Part shown: piece after piece, positions 6,767 through 15,022 of the stretch
Numbering within the stretch: position 1 is the stretch's first letter
Layout of the letters: each line of letters begins with the position of its first letter
Source: Elusimicrobiales bacterium
Lineage (GTDB): Bacteria; Elusimicrobiota; Elusimicrobia; Elusimicrobiales; Elusimicrobiaceae
Reading direction: 5' to 3'
DNA: 42,327 nt
Assembly: GCA_028688475.1 (NCBI GenBank)
Contig: JAQTYB010000008.1
Span: 1-42,327 of the forward strand
Made by a program: the position numbers and the translations under genes
The notes under the pieces: model-generated
What the model saw: only the letters and a program-made list of their open reading frames with translations
Told to the model about the DNA's origin: nothing
Databases searched by the model: none

Positions 6767-8080
6767 TTAGCAGGCGCATTTTTCTTTTTTGCCGGCAAGG
6801 CAGGCTTCCCATTCGCCGCGGTACTTCCTGAGCGACTGGAGCAGTATGTTGGGCGCGGTCTGTCCGAGCGGGCAGAAAGAAGTCTGGTACATGTTCCAGC
6901 CCAGCTCTTCCAGCTTTTTGAGGTCGGCGTGAGAACCCTCGCCCTTTCTGATTTTGCCGATGAGGCGGACAATCTGCTCGTTGCCCGCGCGGCAGGGGGT
7001 GCAGCGCCCGCAGGATTCGTGCATGAAGAAATGAGCGATGTTATCCACCACGTCAACTATGGAGCGGGTTTCGTCGAGCGCGATAATCGCGCCGGAGCCG
7101 GGGCCCGACTCGATGAGCGCCAGCGACTTGAAGTCCACCGGCGTATCAAGCTCTTTGGCCGTAAGGAGCGAGCCGGAGACTCCGCCGAGTATGACGCCTT
7201 TGAGCTTGCGGTCTTTTTTCACGCCGCCGCCCATTTCCTTTATTATTTTGGAAAGCGGGGCGCCGAACGGGATTTCCACCACGCCTTTCCAGTTGAGGTC
7301 GCCCATGAGGCAGAACACTTTTGTTCCGCGCGAGCCTTCCACGCCGATTGCGCGATACCATTCGCCGCCGTTGAGGACGATGGCGGGGATGTTCGCCAGC
7401 GTTTCCACGTTGTTGACCACCGTGGGTTTCTGCCAGAGGCCTTTTTGGACCGGATAAGGCGGCTTGAGGCGGGGCTCGCCGCGTTTGCCTTCGATGGATT
7501 CGATTAAAGCCGATTCCTCGCCGCAGATGTAAGCTCCCGCTCCGCGCAGCACTTCAAGGTCGAAATTGAAGCCGGAGCCCTGTATATTCGCGCCCAGAAA
7601 ACCTTTCGCGCGGGCGTCCGCCGCCGCTTTGGCAAGGCGCGCTATGGAAAGCGTGTATTCGCCGCGGACGTAGATGTAGCCCTTCGACGCGCCCGTGGCG
7701 TAGCCCGCCAGCGCCATGCCTTCGATGAGCTTGTGGGGGTCGCCTTCCATGATGGCGCGGTCCTTGAAGGTGCCGGGCTCGCCCTCGTCGGCGTTGCAGA
7801 TGACGTATTTAACGTCGCCTTTTTCGTTCGCCGCGCCGGCCCATTTGATTGCCGTGGGAAAACCCGCGCCGCCTCTGCCGCGCAGCTCGGAGGTTTTAAC
7901 CTCGGCGATTACCTGCGCGGGTTTCATGGCGGAAAGCGCTTTTTTAAGGGCGTCGTAGCCTTTGGCGGCTATGTATTCGTCTATGCTTTCGGGATTGATT
8001 ACGCCCACGCTGCCCAGCACGAGCCTGTTCTGCCCGCCGGGTATGTTTTTCTTGTCGGTATGGGATTTGGAAGTAGGCAT
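6767..8080 (-). CDS. hydB: NADH-binding hydrogenase subunit HydB (NuoF-like)
   Basis: FMN- and NAD(H)-binding subunit (437 residues) of the hydrogenase. Visible are the glycine-rich RGRGGAGFPTAIKW FMN/NADH loop (68-80), NADEGEPGTFKDR (97-108), GAYICGEESALIESIEGKRG (182-201) and the N3-type [4Fe-4S] ligands C357, C360, C363 and C403 (SCGRCTPC ... SFCPLG). Unlike Thermotoga HydB (over 600 residues) it has neither the N-terminal thioredoxin-like [2Fe-2S] domain nor the C-terminal two-[4Fe-4S] domain; it ends soon after the N3 region in KCAC. This minimal form argues for simple NADH-linked turnover, not electron bifurcation, by inference. It starts 5 bp after hydC with AGGAAAGGAG upstream. Complex I NuoF is excluded by context. 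Confidence 0.95.
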   Translation of the reverse strand: MPTSKSHTDKKNIPGGQNRLVLGSVGVINPESIDEYIAAKGYDALKKALSAMKPAQVIAEVKTSELRGRGGAGFPTAIKWAGAANEKGDVKYVICNADEGEPGTFKDRAIMEGDPHKLIEGMALAGYATGASKGYIYVRGEYTLSIARLAKAAADARAKGFLGANIQGSGFNFDLEVLRGAGAYICGEESALIESIEGKRGEPRLKPPYPVQKGLWQKPTVVNNVETLANIPAIVLNGGEWYRAIGVEGSRGTKVFCLMGDLNWKGVVEIPFGAPLSKIIKEMGGGVKKDRKLKGVILGGVSGSLLTAKELDTPVDFKSLALIESGPGSGAIIALDETRSIVDVVDNIAHFFMHESCGRCTPCRAGNEQIVRLIGKIRKGEGSHADLKKLEELGWNMYQTSFCPLGQTAPNILLQSLRKYRGEWEACLAGKKEKCAC

Positions 8081-8085
8081 GTTTT

Positions 8086-8514
8086 TCAGGCTCCTTTCCT
8101 GACGGTATCAAGTATTTTTCCGACGCTTTCGGGAGTCAGGCTGCCGTAGGTCTGCCCGTCTATCATCATGGCGGGGGCTTCGGCGCACAGCCCGAGACAG
8201 CTTGACTGCTCGAGCGTGAACTCGCCGTCCTTTGAAGTGCCGCCCATTTCAACGCCCAGCTTGCCCTTGAGCGCGTCTACTATGGAATCGGCCCCTTCGA
8301 GATGGCAGGCCAGATTGCAGCATATCCTGATAATGTGTTTCCCGCGCGGCTTGGTGGAGAACATGGTATAGAACGTGGCTACGCCGTATACCTGGGCGGC
8401 GGGGACCCCGCACTCGCGCGCGACGTCCTGCATTTTGACTGATTCCAGATAGGTTTTGGATTTCTCCGTTTCCTGTGTCCGGTGAAGGTCTTCTATGACC
8501 GTATTCTTTTTCAT
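8086..8514 (-). CDS. hydC: hydrogenase [2Fe-2S] subunit HydC (NuoE-like)
   Basis: Small electron-transfer subunit of 142 residues in the thioredoxin-like [2Fe-2S] family. Ligands follow the family pattern CX4C...CX3C at C65, C70, C106 and C110 (CCNLAC and SSCLGLC). A helical N-terminal part with VYGVATFYTMF (42-52) is typical of NuoE/HndA/HydC. The protein is at the short end for the family. It starts 31 bp downstream of rex, with GGGAGG upstream, and is separated from hydB by 5 bp, consistent with one transcript encoding Rex and the three hydrogenase subunits. Confidence 0.94.
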   Translation of the reverse strand: MKKNTVIEDLHRTQETEKSKTYLESVKMQDVARECGVPAAQVYGVATFYTMFSTKPRGKHIIRICCNLACHLEGADSIVDALKGKLGVEMGGTSKDGEFTLEQSSCLGLCAEAPAMMIDGQTYGSLTPESVGKILDTVRKGA

Positions 8515-8545
8515 GCGGCAACAGCCTCCCTTTTAATTTTCAAAA

Positions 8546-9205
8546 TCAATTGCGGTTCGCCAGCCGGCAGACCAGCGTTTCCAGTTCGCAGGAAACGTCC
8601 ATGTTAGAAACATGGACCCCTTTGGGCAGGTTCAGCGTTACCGGCGCGAAATTGAGCACTGCCTTTATGCCGCAGGCGACCGCTTTTTGCGCCACTTCCT
8701 GCGCCGCCGTTTTTGTGACGGTGAGTATCGCCGCCTTTATTTCGTTCCGGCGGACTATGTCCGACAACCCCGCGATAGCGCTTACGCGCACGCCGTTTAT
8801 GGTTTTGCCTATTTTGCGCGGGTCATTGTCCAGCGCGGCGCAGACGCGCAGGTTGAAATCCTCAAAGCCGGAGTAGCCCAGCAGCGCCGTTCCCAGTTCG
8901 CCCGCGCCCAGCACGGCCACGTTCCAAACCTTGTCGGTGCCGAGAATGGAATGGATTTTGCCGCTCAACTGGCCCACGTCGTAGCCCACCCCCGACTTGC
9001 CGAAACGCCCGAAATAGGAAAGGTCCTTGCGCAGTTGTTCCGACGAAAAATTGAGCGGCTCCGCCAGTTCCACGGAGTTCACCGTGGCTATTCCGCGCTC
9101 CTTGAGCCGGTTGAGCGCCCGCAGGCAGATGCTCAGCCGCCGTATGGTATCAAGCGGGATGTCTCTGGGCGGCTGGCGGACGGCGGACTTCGTTACAGTT
9201 TTCAC
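8546..9205 (-). CDS. rex: redox-sensing transcriptional repressor Rex
   Basis: Dimeric NADH/NAD+-sensing repressor of fermentation and hydrogen genes, 219 residues. The winged-helix DNA-binding domain covers about residues 16-80 (IPLDTIRRL, then SSEQLRKDLSYFGRFGKSGVGYDV). The Rossmann domain follows with GAGELGTALLGY (100-111), and ALDNDPRKIG (124-133) closes the NAD pocket. The start is a GTG at 9205: no other usable start codon lies before the conserved domain, and no Shine-Dalgarno is visible. Because the -10 box ends 7 bp upstream, the mRNA is probably leaderless. Rex is first in the operon with hydCBA, so it very likely regulates itself and the hydrogenase. Confidence 0.95.
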   Translation of the reverse strand: MKTVTKSAVRQPPRDIPLDTIRRLSICLRALNRLKERGIATVNSVELAEPLNFSSEQLRKDLSYFGRFGKSGVGYDVGQLSGKIHSILGTDKVWNVAVLGAGELGTALLGYSGFEDFNLRVCAALDNDPRKIGKTINGVRVSAIAGLSDIVRRNEIKAAILTVTKTAAQEVAQKAVACGIKAVLNFAPVTLNLPKGVHVSNMDVSCELETLVCRLANRN

Positions 9206-9206
9206 A
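9189..9206 (-). promoter_or_regulatory. candidate Rex operator half-site over the rex start
   Basis: The minus strand reads TTGTGAAAACTGTAACGA from 9206. The first seven bases match the left half of the Rex consensus TTGTGAA-N4-TTCACAA exactly, and the right half matches at 4 of 7. The position, directly over the transcription and translation start, would suit repression of the operon by its own product. The weak right half keeps confidence low. Confidence 0.35.
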
Positions 9207-9211
9207 ATCTA

Positions 9212-9220
9212 ATTATAGCA
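9212..9220 (-). promoter_or_regulatory. rex-hyd operon promoter (extended -10)
   Basis: The minus strand reads TGCTATAAT, with the hexamer at 9217-9212. No good -35 is present at 17-18 bp; TTGGTT lies 19 bp away. The expected start point coincides with the GTG of rex at 9205. A palindrome TTGCGCAA (9230-9237) sits between the -35 and -10 regions. Confidence 0.65.
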
Positions 9221-9310
9221 TAAATTCCATTGCGCAAACCAAGCCGCGCAGCGCAGCGCGAACGGTCCTGGCTTTGTCTCATTATTTTTCATCTGAAAAA
9301 CAGGGTAATT

Positions 9311-9319
9311 TGCTAGAAT
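9311..9319 (+). promoter_or_regulatory. promoter of the glycan gene cluster
   Basis: TGCTAGAAT gives an extended -10 (TAGAAT at 9314-9319) 22 bp before the ATG at 9342. No clear -35 is seen. An inverted repeat TTTTCA-TC-TGAAAA lies just upstream, at about 9285-9298, and could be an operator. Confidence 0.5.
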
Positions 9320-9341
9320 TTCAGAGGAAAACTGCTCCATC

Positions 9342-11291
9342 ATGAAAATTCTGGTCATCGGCGGTTCGGGACAGCTTGGCAGGGCGCTGCTGGATGTCTG
9401 CGCTAAAACCGGCATAGAGGCGCTCGGCACGGCGCATTCGCGCTGGAGCGACGGCCTCGTCAAAACCGATATTTCCTCGCCGCAGTCCCTTCAGGAGCCG
9501 TTCGACCTGCTCAAACCCGATGTGGCGGTGCTGTGCTCCGCGCTCACCGCGGTGGATTACTGCGAGAGCCATCCTGACGAGGCGCAAAAGATAAACGTGG
9601 AAGGCGCGCGCAACGCGGCCGCCGTCTGCCGCATGTACGGAACGCGGCTCGTGCATATTTCCACGGATTACGTTTTCGACGGAGAAGGCGGCCCGTACTC
9701 CGAAACCGCGGAGCCTAATCCGCCGAACGTGTACGGCAGGACCAAGCTGGAGGCGGAGCGGGCGTGCGCCGAAGCGGACGCGCGGGCGCTGATAATCCGC
9801 ACCAGCGGCGTCTGCAATTATGACGATACCTCGCTGAATTTCGTGATGCAGCTTTTGGGCCGGTTGAGCAAAGGCGAACGCATGAGCGTTCCCCTGGACC
9901 AGTATTACACCCCCACTTACGCGCCCGACCTCGCCGCCGCGATAGTATTTTTGGCCTGCAAGGGGAGAGCGGGAATATACAATGTGACCGGCCCGGATTA
10001 CGTCAACCGCTACGAACTCGCCGGAACCATTTGCGGCGCGCTGGGACTCGATGAAAGCCTCGTGAGCGCGTTCAAAACAGCCGAGCGCCAGCAAAAAGCG
10101 CCGCGTCCGCTCAAAGGCGGACTGACCTGCAAAAAACTGGAAGAGGAAACAGGCTACCGGACGATGGAAGTCGAGCGCATGCTGGCTCACATCCGCGCCC
10201 GGCTGATAAAATCCGGCTGGCGCGCGCCGGCGCAGCAGCCTCCCGTGAAGCCTCCGGCAACCGAACCCACAAAAACCGCGCCGCCGGTTTTCGTTGAGCC
10301 GCAGCTTGTCGCGGCAAGCACGCCTGTTGAACTTGCGCCGGCGGATGCCGCGTCTCAACCTGTGATGAGACCGTCCGCCGCCGAACCGGTCCCCGACGAA
10401 CAGCAGCCGATACCGGCGTGCGCCCCTCTTGCGCTTGCTGAGGAGATTGCGCCGCAGTTTCCCGCCGAATCGGCGCAACCGCCCGTTCCCGAACCGCAGG
10501 TTCCCGCCAACGAGCCCGTTAAGCTTGCGCCGGCTGATATTGAGCCTCCGCCGCCGTTGGAACCTCCAGCGACGGCAAGCGAGCAGCCGCTTGCGCCGAT
10601 GGCGGATATCGCGCCGCAAATTCCGGCTGAAACGCCGCCGCCTTCTGTTTGCGAATTGCGGGAACCGGCAATAAGCGAACCAGTCTCCGCGGCGGCGGAC
10701 GAATCCGCGCAGACGCTTGCCGCCGAAACGAAACCGCCGGTCGGGAGTGAACCGTTTTTCTACATACCCCCTGACATTGCGCGGATAACGACGGCGGAAC
10801 CGCCGGAAGAAAAAGCTGAAACTCCAAAAACCCCGCCCGGCGAAATCCTTCTTCCGGCAGAGGTAACGCCGCCGGAACCGGCTGTCCCGCCCGCCGCTGA
10901 AAACGTGCGCTATCCGCCGCTGAAATACAGCCGTTCGGATGCAAAAGAGGCAGCGCCGGAAATAAACGATATTCCGCTGGCCGAACCCGCCGAACAGCCG
11001 GTTCAGCCGCCGCCGGAGCCGGAGCTTTCCATAACGGACGAGACCGTCAGGATTGCGCTGTCGCAAGCCGCGGAGCAGCCGTCCGGGGAACCGGTGGCCC
11101 CGGCGGAGCCGCCGCCGGAACCTGCGCCGCCGTCCGAGCCCCCCGCGCCTCCAAAAACCGCCGAAGAAGGGACCAGGCGGTATCCGCCGCTGAGGTATCC
11201 GCTGCCCAGCTATACCGCGCGTTATGACGGAAAGCAGTGCAATCAGGCGAAACCGCCGCATCCAGCCAAAGACACCACGGAGGAGAAATGA
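9342..11291 (+). CDS. dTDP-4-dehydrorhamnose reductase-like protein with long Pro/Ala/Glu-rich tail
   Basis: Two-part protein of 649 residues. Residues 1 to about 285 form an extended short-chain reductase of the RmlD/RfbD type: GGSGQLG nucleotide-binding loop at 8-14, STDYVFDG, and the catalytic YGRTK (Tyr-x-x-x-Lys). It probably reduces the 4-keto sugar in dTDP-rhamnose or a related nucleotide sugar. From about 290 the protein is a 360-residue low-complexity tail rich in P, A and E, with degenerate repeats: [16 protein letters not shown] near 328 and 392, [16 protein letters not shown] near 369 and 423, and RYPPLKY/RYPPLRY near 522 and 613. Normal RmlD ends near 290, so the tail is an unusual fusion of unknown role. 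The stop overlaps the next start by ATGA. Confidence 0.85.
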   Translation: MKILVIGGSGQLGRALLDVCAKTGIEALGTAHSRWSDGLVKTDISSPQSLQEPFDLLKPDVAVLCSALTAVDYCESHPDEAQKINVEGARNAAAVCRMYGTRLVHISTDYVFDGEGGPYSETAEPNPPNVYGRTKLEAERACAEADARALIIRTSGVCNYDDTSLNFVMQLLGRLSKGERMSVPLDQYYTPTYAPDLAAAIVFLACKGRAGIYNVTGPDYVNRYELAGTICGALGLDESLVSAFKTAERQQKAPRPLKGGLTCKKLEEETGYRTMEVERMLAHIRARLIKSGWRAPAQQPPVKPPATEPTKTAPPVFVEPQLVAASTPVELAPADAASQPVMRPSAAEPVPDEQQPIPACAPLALAEEIAPQFPAESAQPPVPEPQVPANEPVKLAPADIEPPPPLEPPATASEQPLAPMADIAPQIPAETPPPSVCELREPAISEPVSAAADESAQTLAAETKPPVGSEPFFYIPPDIARITTAEPPEEKAETPKTPPGEILLPAEVTPPEPAVPPAAENVRYPPLKYSRSDAKEAAPEINDIPLAEPAEQPVQPPPEPELSITDETVRIALSQAAEQPSGEPVAPAEPPPEPAPPSEPPAPPKTAEEGTRRYPPLRYPLPSYTARYDGKQCNQAKPPHPAKDTTEEK

Positions 11292-12022
11292 AAGTTATCG
11301 CCGTGCTGCCGGCCTATAACGCCGCAAAAACGCTGGAGCGCACCATAAAAGCCATTCCCGCCGGCTCGGTAAGCGAAATAATTCTGGTGGACGACGCCTC
11401 TTCGGACAACACTTTTGAAATAGCGAAAAGCCTCGGCATATATGCCGTCCGGCACGGGAAAAACACCGGTTACGGCGGCAACCAGAAAACCTGCTACAGG
11501 CAGGCGCTGGCGCGCGGCGCCGACGCGGTGGTGATGATACACCCCGATTACCAGTACGACCCGCGCCTGACGCCGTTTATGACTGGGCTCATCGAGCGGG
11601 ATATCTGCGACGTCGTGCTGGCCAACCGCATCCGCACCCGGGCGGAGGCGCTTGCCGGCGGGATGCCGCTTTACAAGTACATCGCCAACCGGGGACTCAC
11701 TCTGCTGGAAAACCTCTGGACCGGCCAGAACCTCGGCGAATGGCACAGCGGAATGCGCGCCTATTCGCGCAAGGTGCTGGAAACGGTGGACTGGGAGCGA
11801 AACTCCGACGATTTCATATTCGACACGCAGTTCCTCGTCCAGTGCGCGCAGGCCGGGCTGCGGTTAGGCGACGTGCCGATAGAGGCGCGCTATTTTTCTG
11901 AGGCCTCGTCCATAAATTTCCGGCGGAGCGTGGAGTACGGCCTCGCCTCATTGTGGTTGTTGGCGCGCTACGCGCTGCATAACGCGGGAATATGGAAGTA
12001 TCCGCTCCTGCTGAAAAAATGA
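11288..12022 (+). CDS. family 2 glycosyltransferase
   Basis: Glycosyltransferase of 244 residues with a GT-A fold. It starts [20 protein letters not shown], then [15 protein letters not shown], and shows the metal-binding acidic region HPDYQYD. The shape resembles dolichyl/polyprenyl-phosphate sugar synthases, which load a sugar onto a lipid carrier. There are no membrane helices in the main body. I use the ATG at 11288 because AGGAGA precedes it and it overlaps the upstream stop; a reading from 11237 lacks support. It is translationally coupled to the genes on both sides (ATGA overlap with the next). The donor sugar cannot be told from sequence. Confidence 0.9.
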   Translation: MKVIAVLPAYNAAKTLERTIKAIPAGSVSEIILVDDASSDNTFEIAKSLGIYAVRHGKNTGYGGNQKTCYRQALARGADAVVMIHPDYQYDPRLTPFMTGLIERDICDVVLANRIRTRAEALAGGMPLYKYIANRGLTLLENLWTGQNLGEWHSGMRAYSRKVLETVDWERNSDDFIFDTQFLVQCAQAGLRLGDVPIEARYFSEASSINFRRSVEYGLASLWLLARYALHNAGIWKYPLLLKK

Positions 12023-13965
12023 AGAAAACCGCCGTGGTATTGACGGCATTCTGGCTTTTCGCCGCCTGCTATGCCTGGCAGCGCATCGGCGGCGGCGGAT
12101 TTTTCGCTTTATGGTCGCTTGCAACGGCGGCTTTCATTGCGGTCTCGTCGCTTTCCTTCGGAATGTGGGCGCTGGAACGCTTCGGGATGGATTTCGGGGA
12201 CAGACCGCTGCATCATATCCCCGCCGCGCTTACGCTGGGACTGGGCGCGGCGGCGCTGGGCGTTTTCGCACTTGGCGTGCTGCGCCTGTTTTATCCCGCC
12301 GCCCTGACGCTGCTGCTGGGCGGGTTTTTGTGGCTTGGCAGACACCGGCTGGCCGGTATCCGCCGCTCCGATTTTCCGCGGGAGACCGGCTGGCCGGCGT
12401 TCGCCTGCGCCGCGCTGGCGGCGGTTTCGCTGCTGCTTTGCTTTGTGCCGCCGCAGCAGTACGATTCGCTGGTCTATCATCTCGCGCTGCCGCAGCTTTA
12501 CGCGCTGCGCCATGCCGTCGGCCCCGTGCCGGAAAATATTTTCAGCCATTTCCCGCAAAACGGCGAGATGCTGTTTTCAGCCGGATTGCTGCTCGGCAGC
12601 GATATCGCGGGGCAGCTTCTTTCGTGGTTTTGCGCGGCGGCGGCGTGTCTTTGGATTTACGCTTACGCCGCCAGGTTCAGGGCGCCGGGGCTGGCGGTCA
12701 TTCTGGCCGCCACGCATACAGCCTTTTTGCTGTTTGGAACGACCACTTACGTGGAACCCGTAGTCTGCCTGTTCACTACAGCCGCCGTGATAGCGCTGCT
12801 GGAATGGCGCGTTACAGTGCAAGACGGACAAGCCCGCCTCTGGCTCGCGCTCGCGGGAATTTACTGCGGACTGGGGTTGGGAACCAAGTATTACGCCGGA
12901 ATCACGGCGGCGGCGCTGTTTTTCATCGGGATACAGCATTGCTACGGCATCAGCCGGTTCAGCGAGCGCAAAAAGCGGATGCAGCACCTGCTGATTTTCG
13001 CGGCGGCCTGTCTGGCGGTTTTTCTGCCTTGGGCGGCCAAAAATATCCACGAAACCGGCAACCCGTTTTATCCGTTTTTTTACCGCCTGCTCAACTCCGG
13101 CTCGCCCGCGGAAATCGCGGAAGCGAAAAGCTATTTCGCGATGCTGTCCGAATACGGGCGGCATAGCTGGTTTTTAAGCGACCTGTTGAGCTTTCCCGTG
13201 TCCGTTTTTAGTCATCCGGGCCGCTTCGGCGGCGGGATGGACGCGCTGGGCATAACCGGCTGGGATTTGTTTTTCGCCGGAACGCCGCTTATGGTCATCG
13301 CGGCGGCGCGCAACAGGGAACTGCGCTGGCCGGGCGCGTATCTGCTGCTGCATTTCATGGCATGGTTCATCACCGCGAAGGTGCTGCGTTTTCTGGTGGT
13401 GATAGTGCCGCTGGGCTCGGTTCTCATCGCGGAAGGCTATATGCTGGCGCGCGAAGAGGGAGGGCGGCTGGCGCGCGCCGCGCTGGCGGCGGGACTGGCG
13501 GTTTTTATCGCCGGCAGGCTGGTTTCGTGGGCTTATATAACGGACGCGCAGCGCGGCTGGAATTACCTGTTCGGATTGCAGGGCAGGGGCGATTATCTTG
13601 CCGCCACAGTGCCGTATTACCACTGCGCCGGGGCGCTCAATGACACAGCCGCGCCGGACGCGCGCGTTCTGGTTGCGGGCGACCAGCGCTCGTATTATTT
13701 GCGGCGGGACAGCGCCGCCACCAGTCTGACGCATCCCAACCGGTTCGTCGCGGCGGCGAACTCCGCCAAATCGCCGGAGGAACTGGCGGGCCTGCTGGCG
13801 AAGGAATTCGACTACATCGTCTATGTTCCGGCCGAGGAGCGGCGGCTGCGGTTTTACGGCACGCTCAATTTCACCGACGCAGGGCGAAAGAACTGGGACG
13901 GCATGTTTTCCGGCGGCGGTGTTGTGTTCAAAACAGACCGCTGCGAGCTTTACAGGCTTAAATAA
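12019..13965 (+). CDS. polytopic GT-C/ArnT-like glycosyltransferase family membrane protein
   Basis: Integral membrane protein of about 648 residues with roughly 10-12 hydrophobic segments and a soluble C-terminal part of about 120 residues. The segment [17 protein letters not shown] in the first large loop resembles the acidic/aromatic loop of lipid-phosphosugar-dependent (GT39/83-like) transferases, followed by [18 protein letters not shown]. It probably moves a sugar from a polyprenyl carrier to an acceptor outside the membrane; the neighbouring GT2 enzyme could charge that carrier. The start at 12019 overlaps the upstream stop (ATGA). The exact family and acceptor are unknown. Confidence 0.75.
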   Translation: MKKTAVVLTAFWLFAACYAWQRIGGGGFFALWSLATAAFIAVSSLSFGMWALERFGMDFGDRPLHHIPAALTLGLGAAALGVFALGVLRLFYPAALTLLLGGFLWLGRHRLAGIRRSDFPRETGWPAFACAALAAVSLLLCFVPPQQYDSLVYHLALPQLYALRHAVGPVPENIFSHFPQNGEMLFSAGLLLGSDIAGQLLSWFCAAAACLWIYAYAARFRAPGLAVILAATHTAFLLFGTTTYVEPVVCLFTTAAVIALLEWRVTVQDGQARLWLALAGIYCGLGLGTKYYAGITAAALFFIGIQHCYGISRFSERKKRMQHLLIFAAACLAVFLPWAAKNIHETGNPFYPFFYRLLNSGSPAEIAEAKSYFAMLSEYGRHSWFLSDLLSFPVSVFSHPGRFGGGMDALGITGWDLFFAGTPLMVIAAARNRELRWPGAYLLLHFMAWFITAKVLRFLVVIVPLGSVLIAEGYMLAREEGGRLARAALAAGLAVFIAGRLVSWAYITDAQRGWNYLFGLQGRGDYLAATVPYYHCAGALNDTAAPDARVLVAGDQRSYYLRRDSAATSLTHPNRFVAAANSAKSPEELAGLLAKEFDYIVYVPAEERRLRFYGTLNFTDAGRKNWDGMFSGGGVVFKTDRCELYRLK

Positions 13966-13981
13966 AAAGGAGGAACCGGCA

Positions 13982-15022
13982 ATGTATCCCGCATGGGTGC
14001 TCTACCTCGTAACCGCGCTGTCGGCGTTCGTGACGGCGTTCGTGCTGACGCCGGCCATCCGCAATCTGGCGGTGCGTTCAGGCGCGATTGACGCGCCTTC
14101 CTCCGCCATCAAAACCCACACAGCGGCCACCCCTCTGCTAGGCGGGCTGGCGGTGGCGGCGGGGTTTTTCGCTTCGCTGTCGGCGGTGCGTCTTTTCACG
14201 GCGTTTCCCACGGGCACGCTCAGAAGCCTGCGCGGCTTTTTCACCGGCGCGCTCATCATGCTGGCGCTCGGACTGATTGACGACATCAGAAAACCGGGCG
14301 GCCTGTCCGTCAGGACCAAATTCGCCTTCCAGATAATCGCCGCGCTGATTCTCGTGCATTATGACATCCGCATACATTTCATCCAGCCGGACTATCTGGC
14401 CGTCATACTGAGCGTAATCTGGGTGGTCGGAATCTCCAACGCGTTCAACATCATAGACATCATGGACGGCCTCTCCTCCACTCAGGCCGCCGTGGCGGCG
14501 CTGGGCTTTATGTTAATCGCGCTGCCGTCGGAAAGTTTCTACGTCAATTTCGCGGCGGCGGCGCTGCTGGGCGCGGCGGCTGGATTCCTGCCGTTCAATT
14601 TTTCGCAGAAGCGCAAGATATTCGTCGGCGACTGCGGCAGCCTCTTCATGGGTTTCGTGCTGGCCGCGCTTTCGATGAGCACGCGCTACGACCTGCACAA
14701 CCCGCTGGGCGTGTATGCGCCGCTTCTCATTCTGGCCATCCCGATTTACGACACGTTTTTCGTTTCAGTATTGCGGCTGCGGCGAGGCGCGTCGCCGTTC
14801 ATGGGCAGCAAGGACCATTACGCACTGCGGCTTGAGCGGCTGGGCCTGTCCCGCAGGATGATTGTGGCGTACAGCGCGCTGGCCGCGCTGGCGCTCATGC
14901 TGTGCGCGTTCGCGGTGACGCAGGTGGCTGTTGCGCCGGCGCTGTGCATTTATATCTCCGCCGCGGCGGCGTTTTTCGCGGTCAGCGCGAAGATAGCCAA
15001 AATCGAGATGCACAATGATTGA
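13982..15022 (+). CDS. MraY/WecA-type undecaprenyl-phosphate sugar-1-phosphate transferase
   Basis: Membrane enzyme of 346 residues that transfers a sugar-1-phosphate from a UDP-sugar to undecaprenyl phosphate, starting a lipid-linked glycan. About ten membrane helices are evident. Family motifs: LGLIDDIRKP (Asp-Asp Mg2+/substrate site), NAFNIIDIMDGLSS, GDCGSLFMGF and the C-terminal GSKDHYALRLERLG. The glycan context favours the WecA/TagO branch over peptidoglycan MraY. The ATG at 13982 has GGAGGAA upstream. It overlaps the next gene by 8 bp. Confidence 0.92.
   Translation: MYPAWVLYLVTALSAFVTAFVLTPAIRNLAVRSGAIDAPSSAIKTHTAATPLLGGLAVAAGFFASLSAVRLFTAFPTGTLRSLRGFFTGALIMLALGLIDDIRKPGGLSVRTKFAFQIIAALILVHYDIRIHFIQPDYLAVILSVIWVVGISNAFNIIDIMDGLSSTQAAVAALGFMLIALPSESFYVNFAAAALLGAAAGFLPFNFSQKRKIFVGDCGSLFMGFVLAALSMSTRYDLHNPLGVYAPLLILAIPIYDTFFVSVLRLRRGASPFMGSKDHYALRLERLGLSRRMIVAYSALAALALMLCAFAVTQVAVAPALCIYISAAAAFFAVSAKIAKIEMHND

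Noticed and set aside
9321-11261. 646-residue open frame antisense to the RmlD-like gene
   Set aside because: Arg/Gly-rich translation without domains; it exists because Pro/Ala/Glu codons leave few stops on the other strand.
12111-13166. 351-residue frame inside the GT-C-like gene
   Set aside because: Arg/Ala-rich shadow; the overlapping frame has clear membrane helices and coupling to its neighbours.
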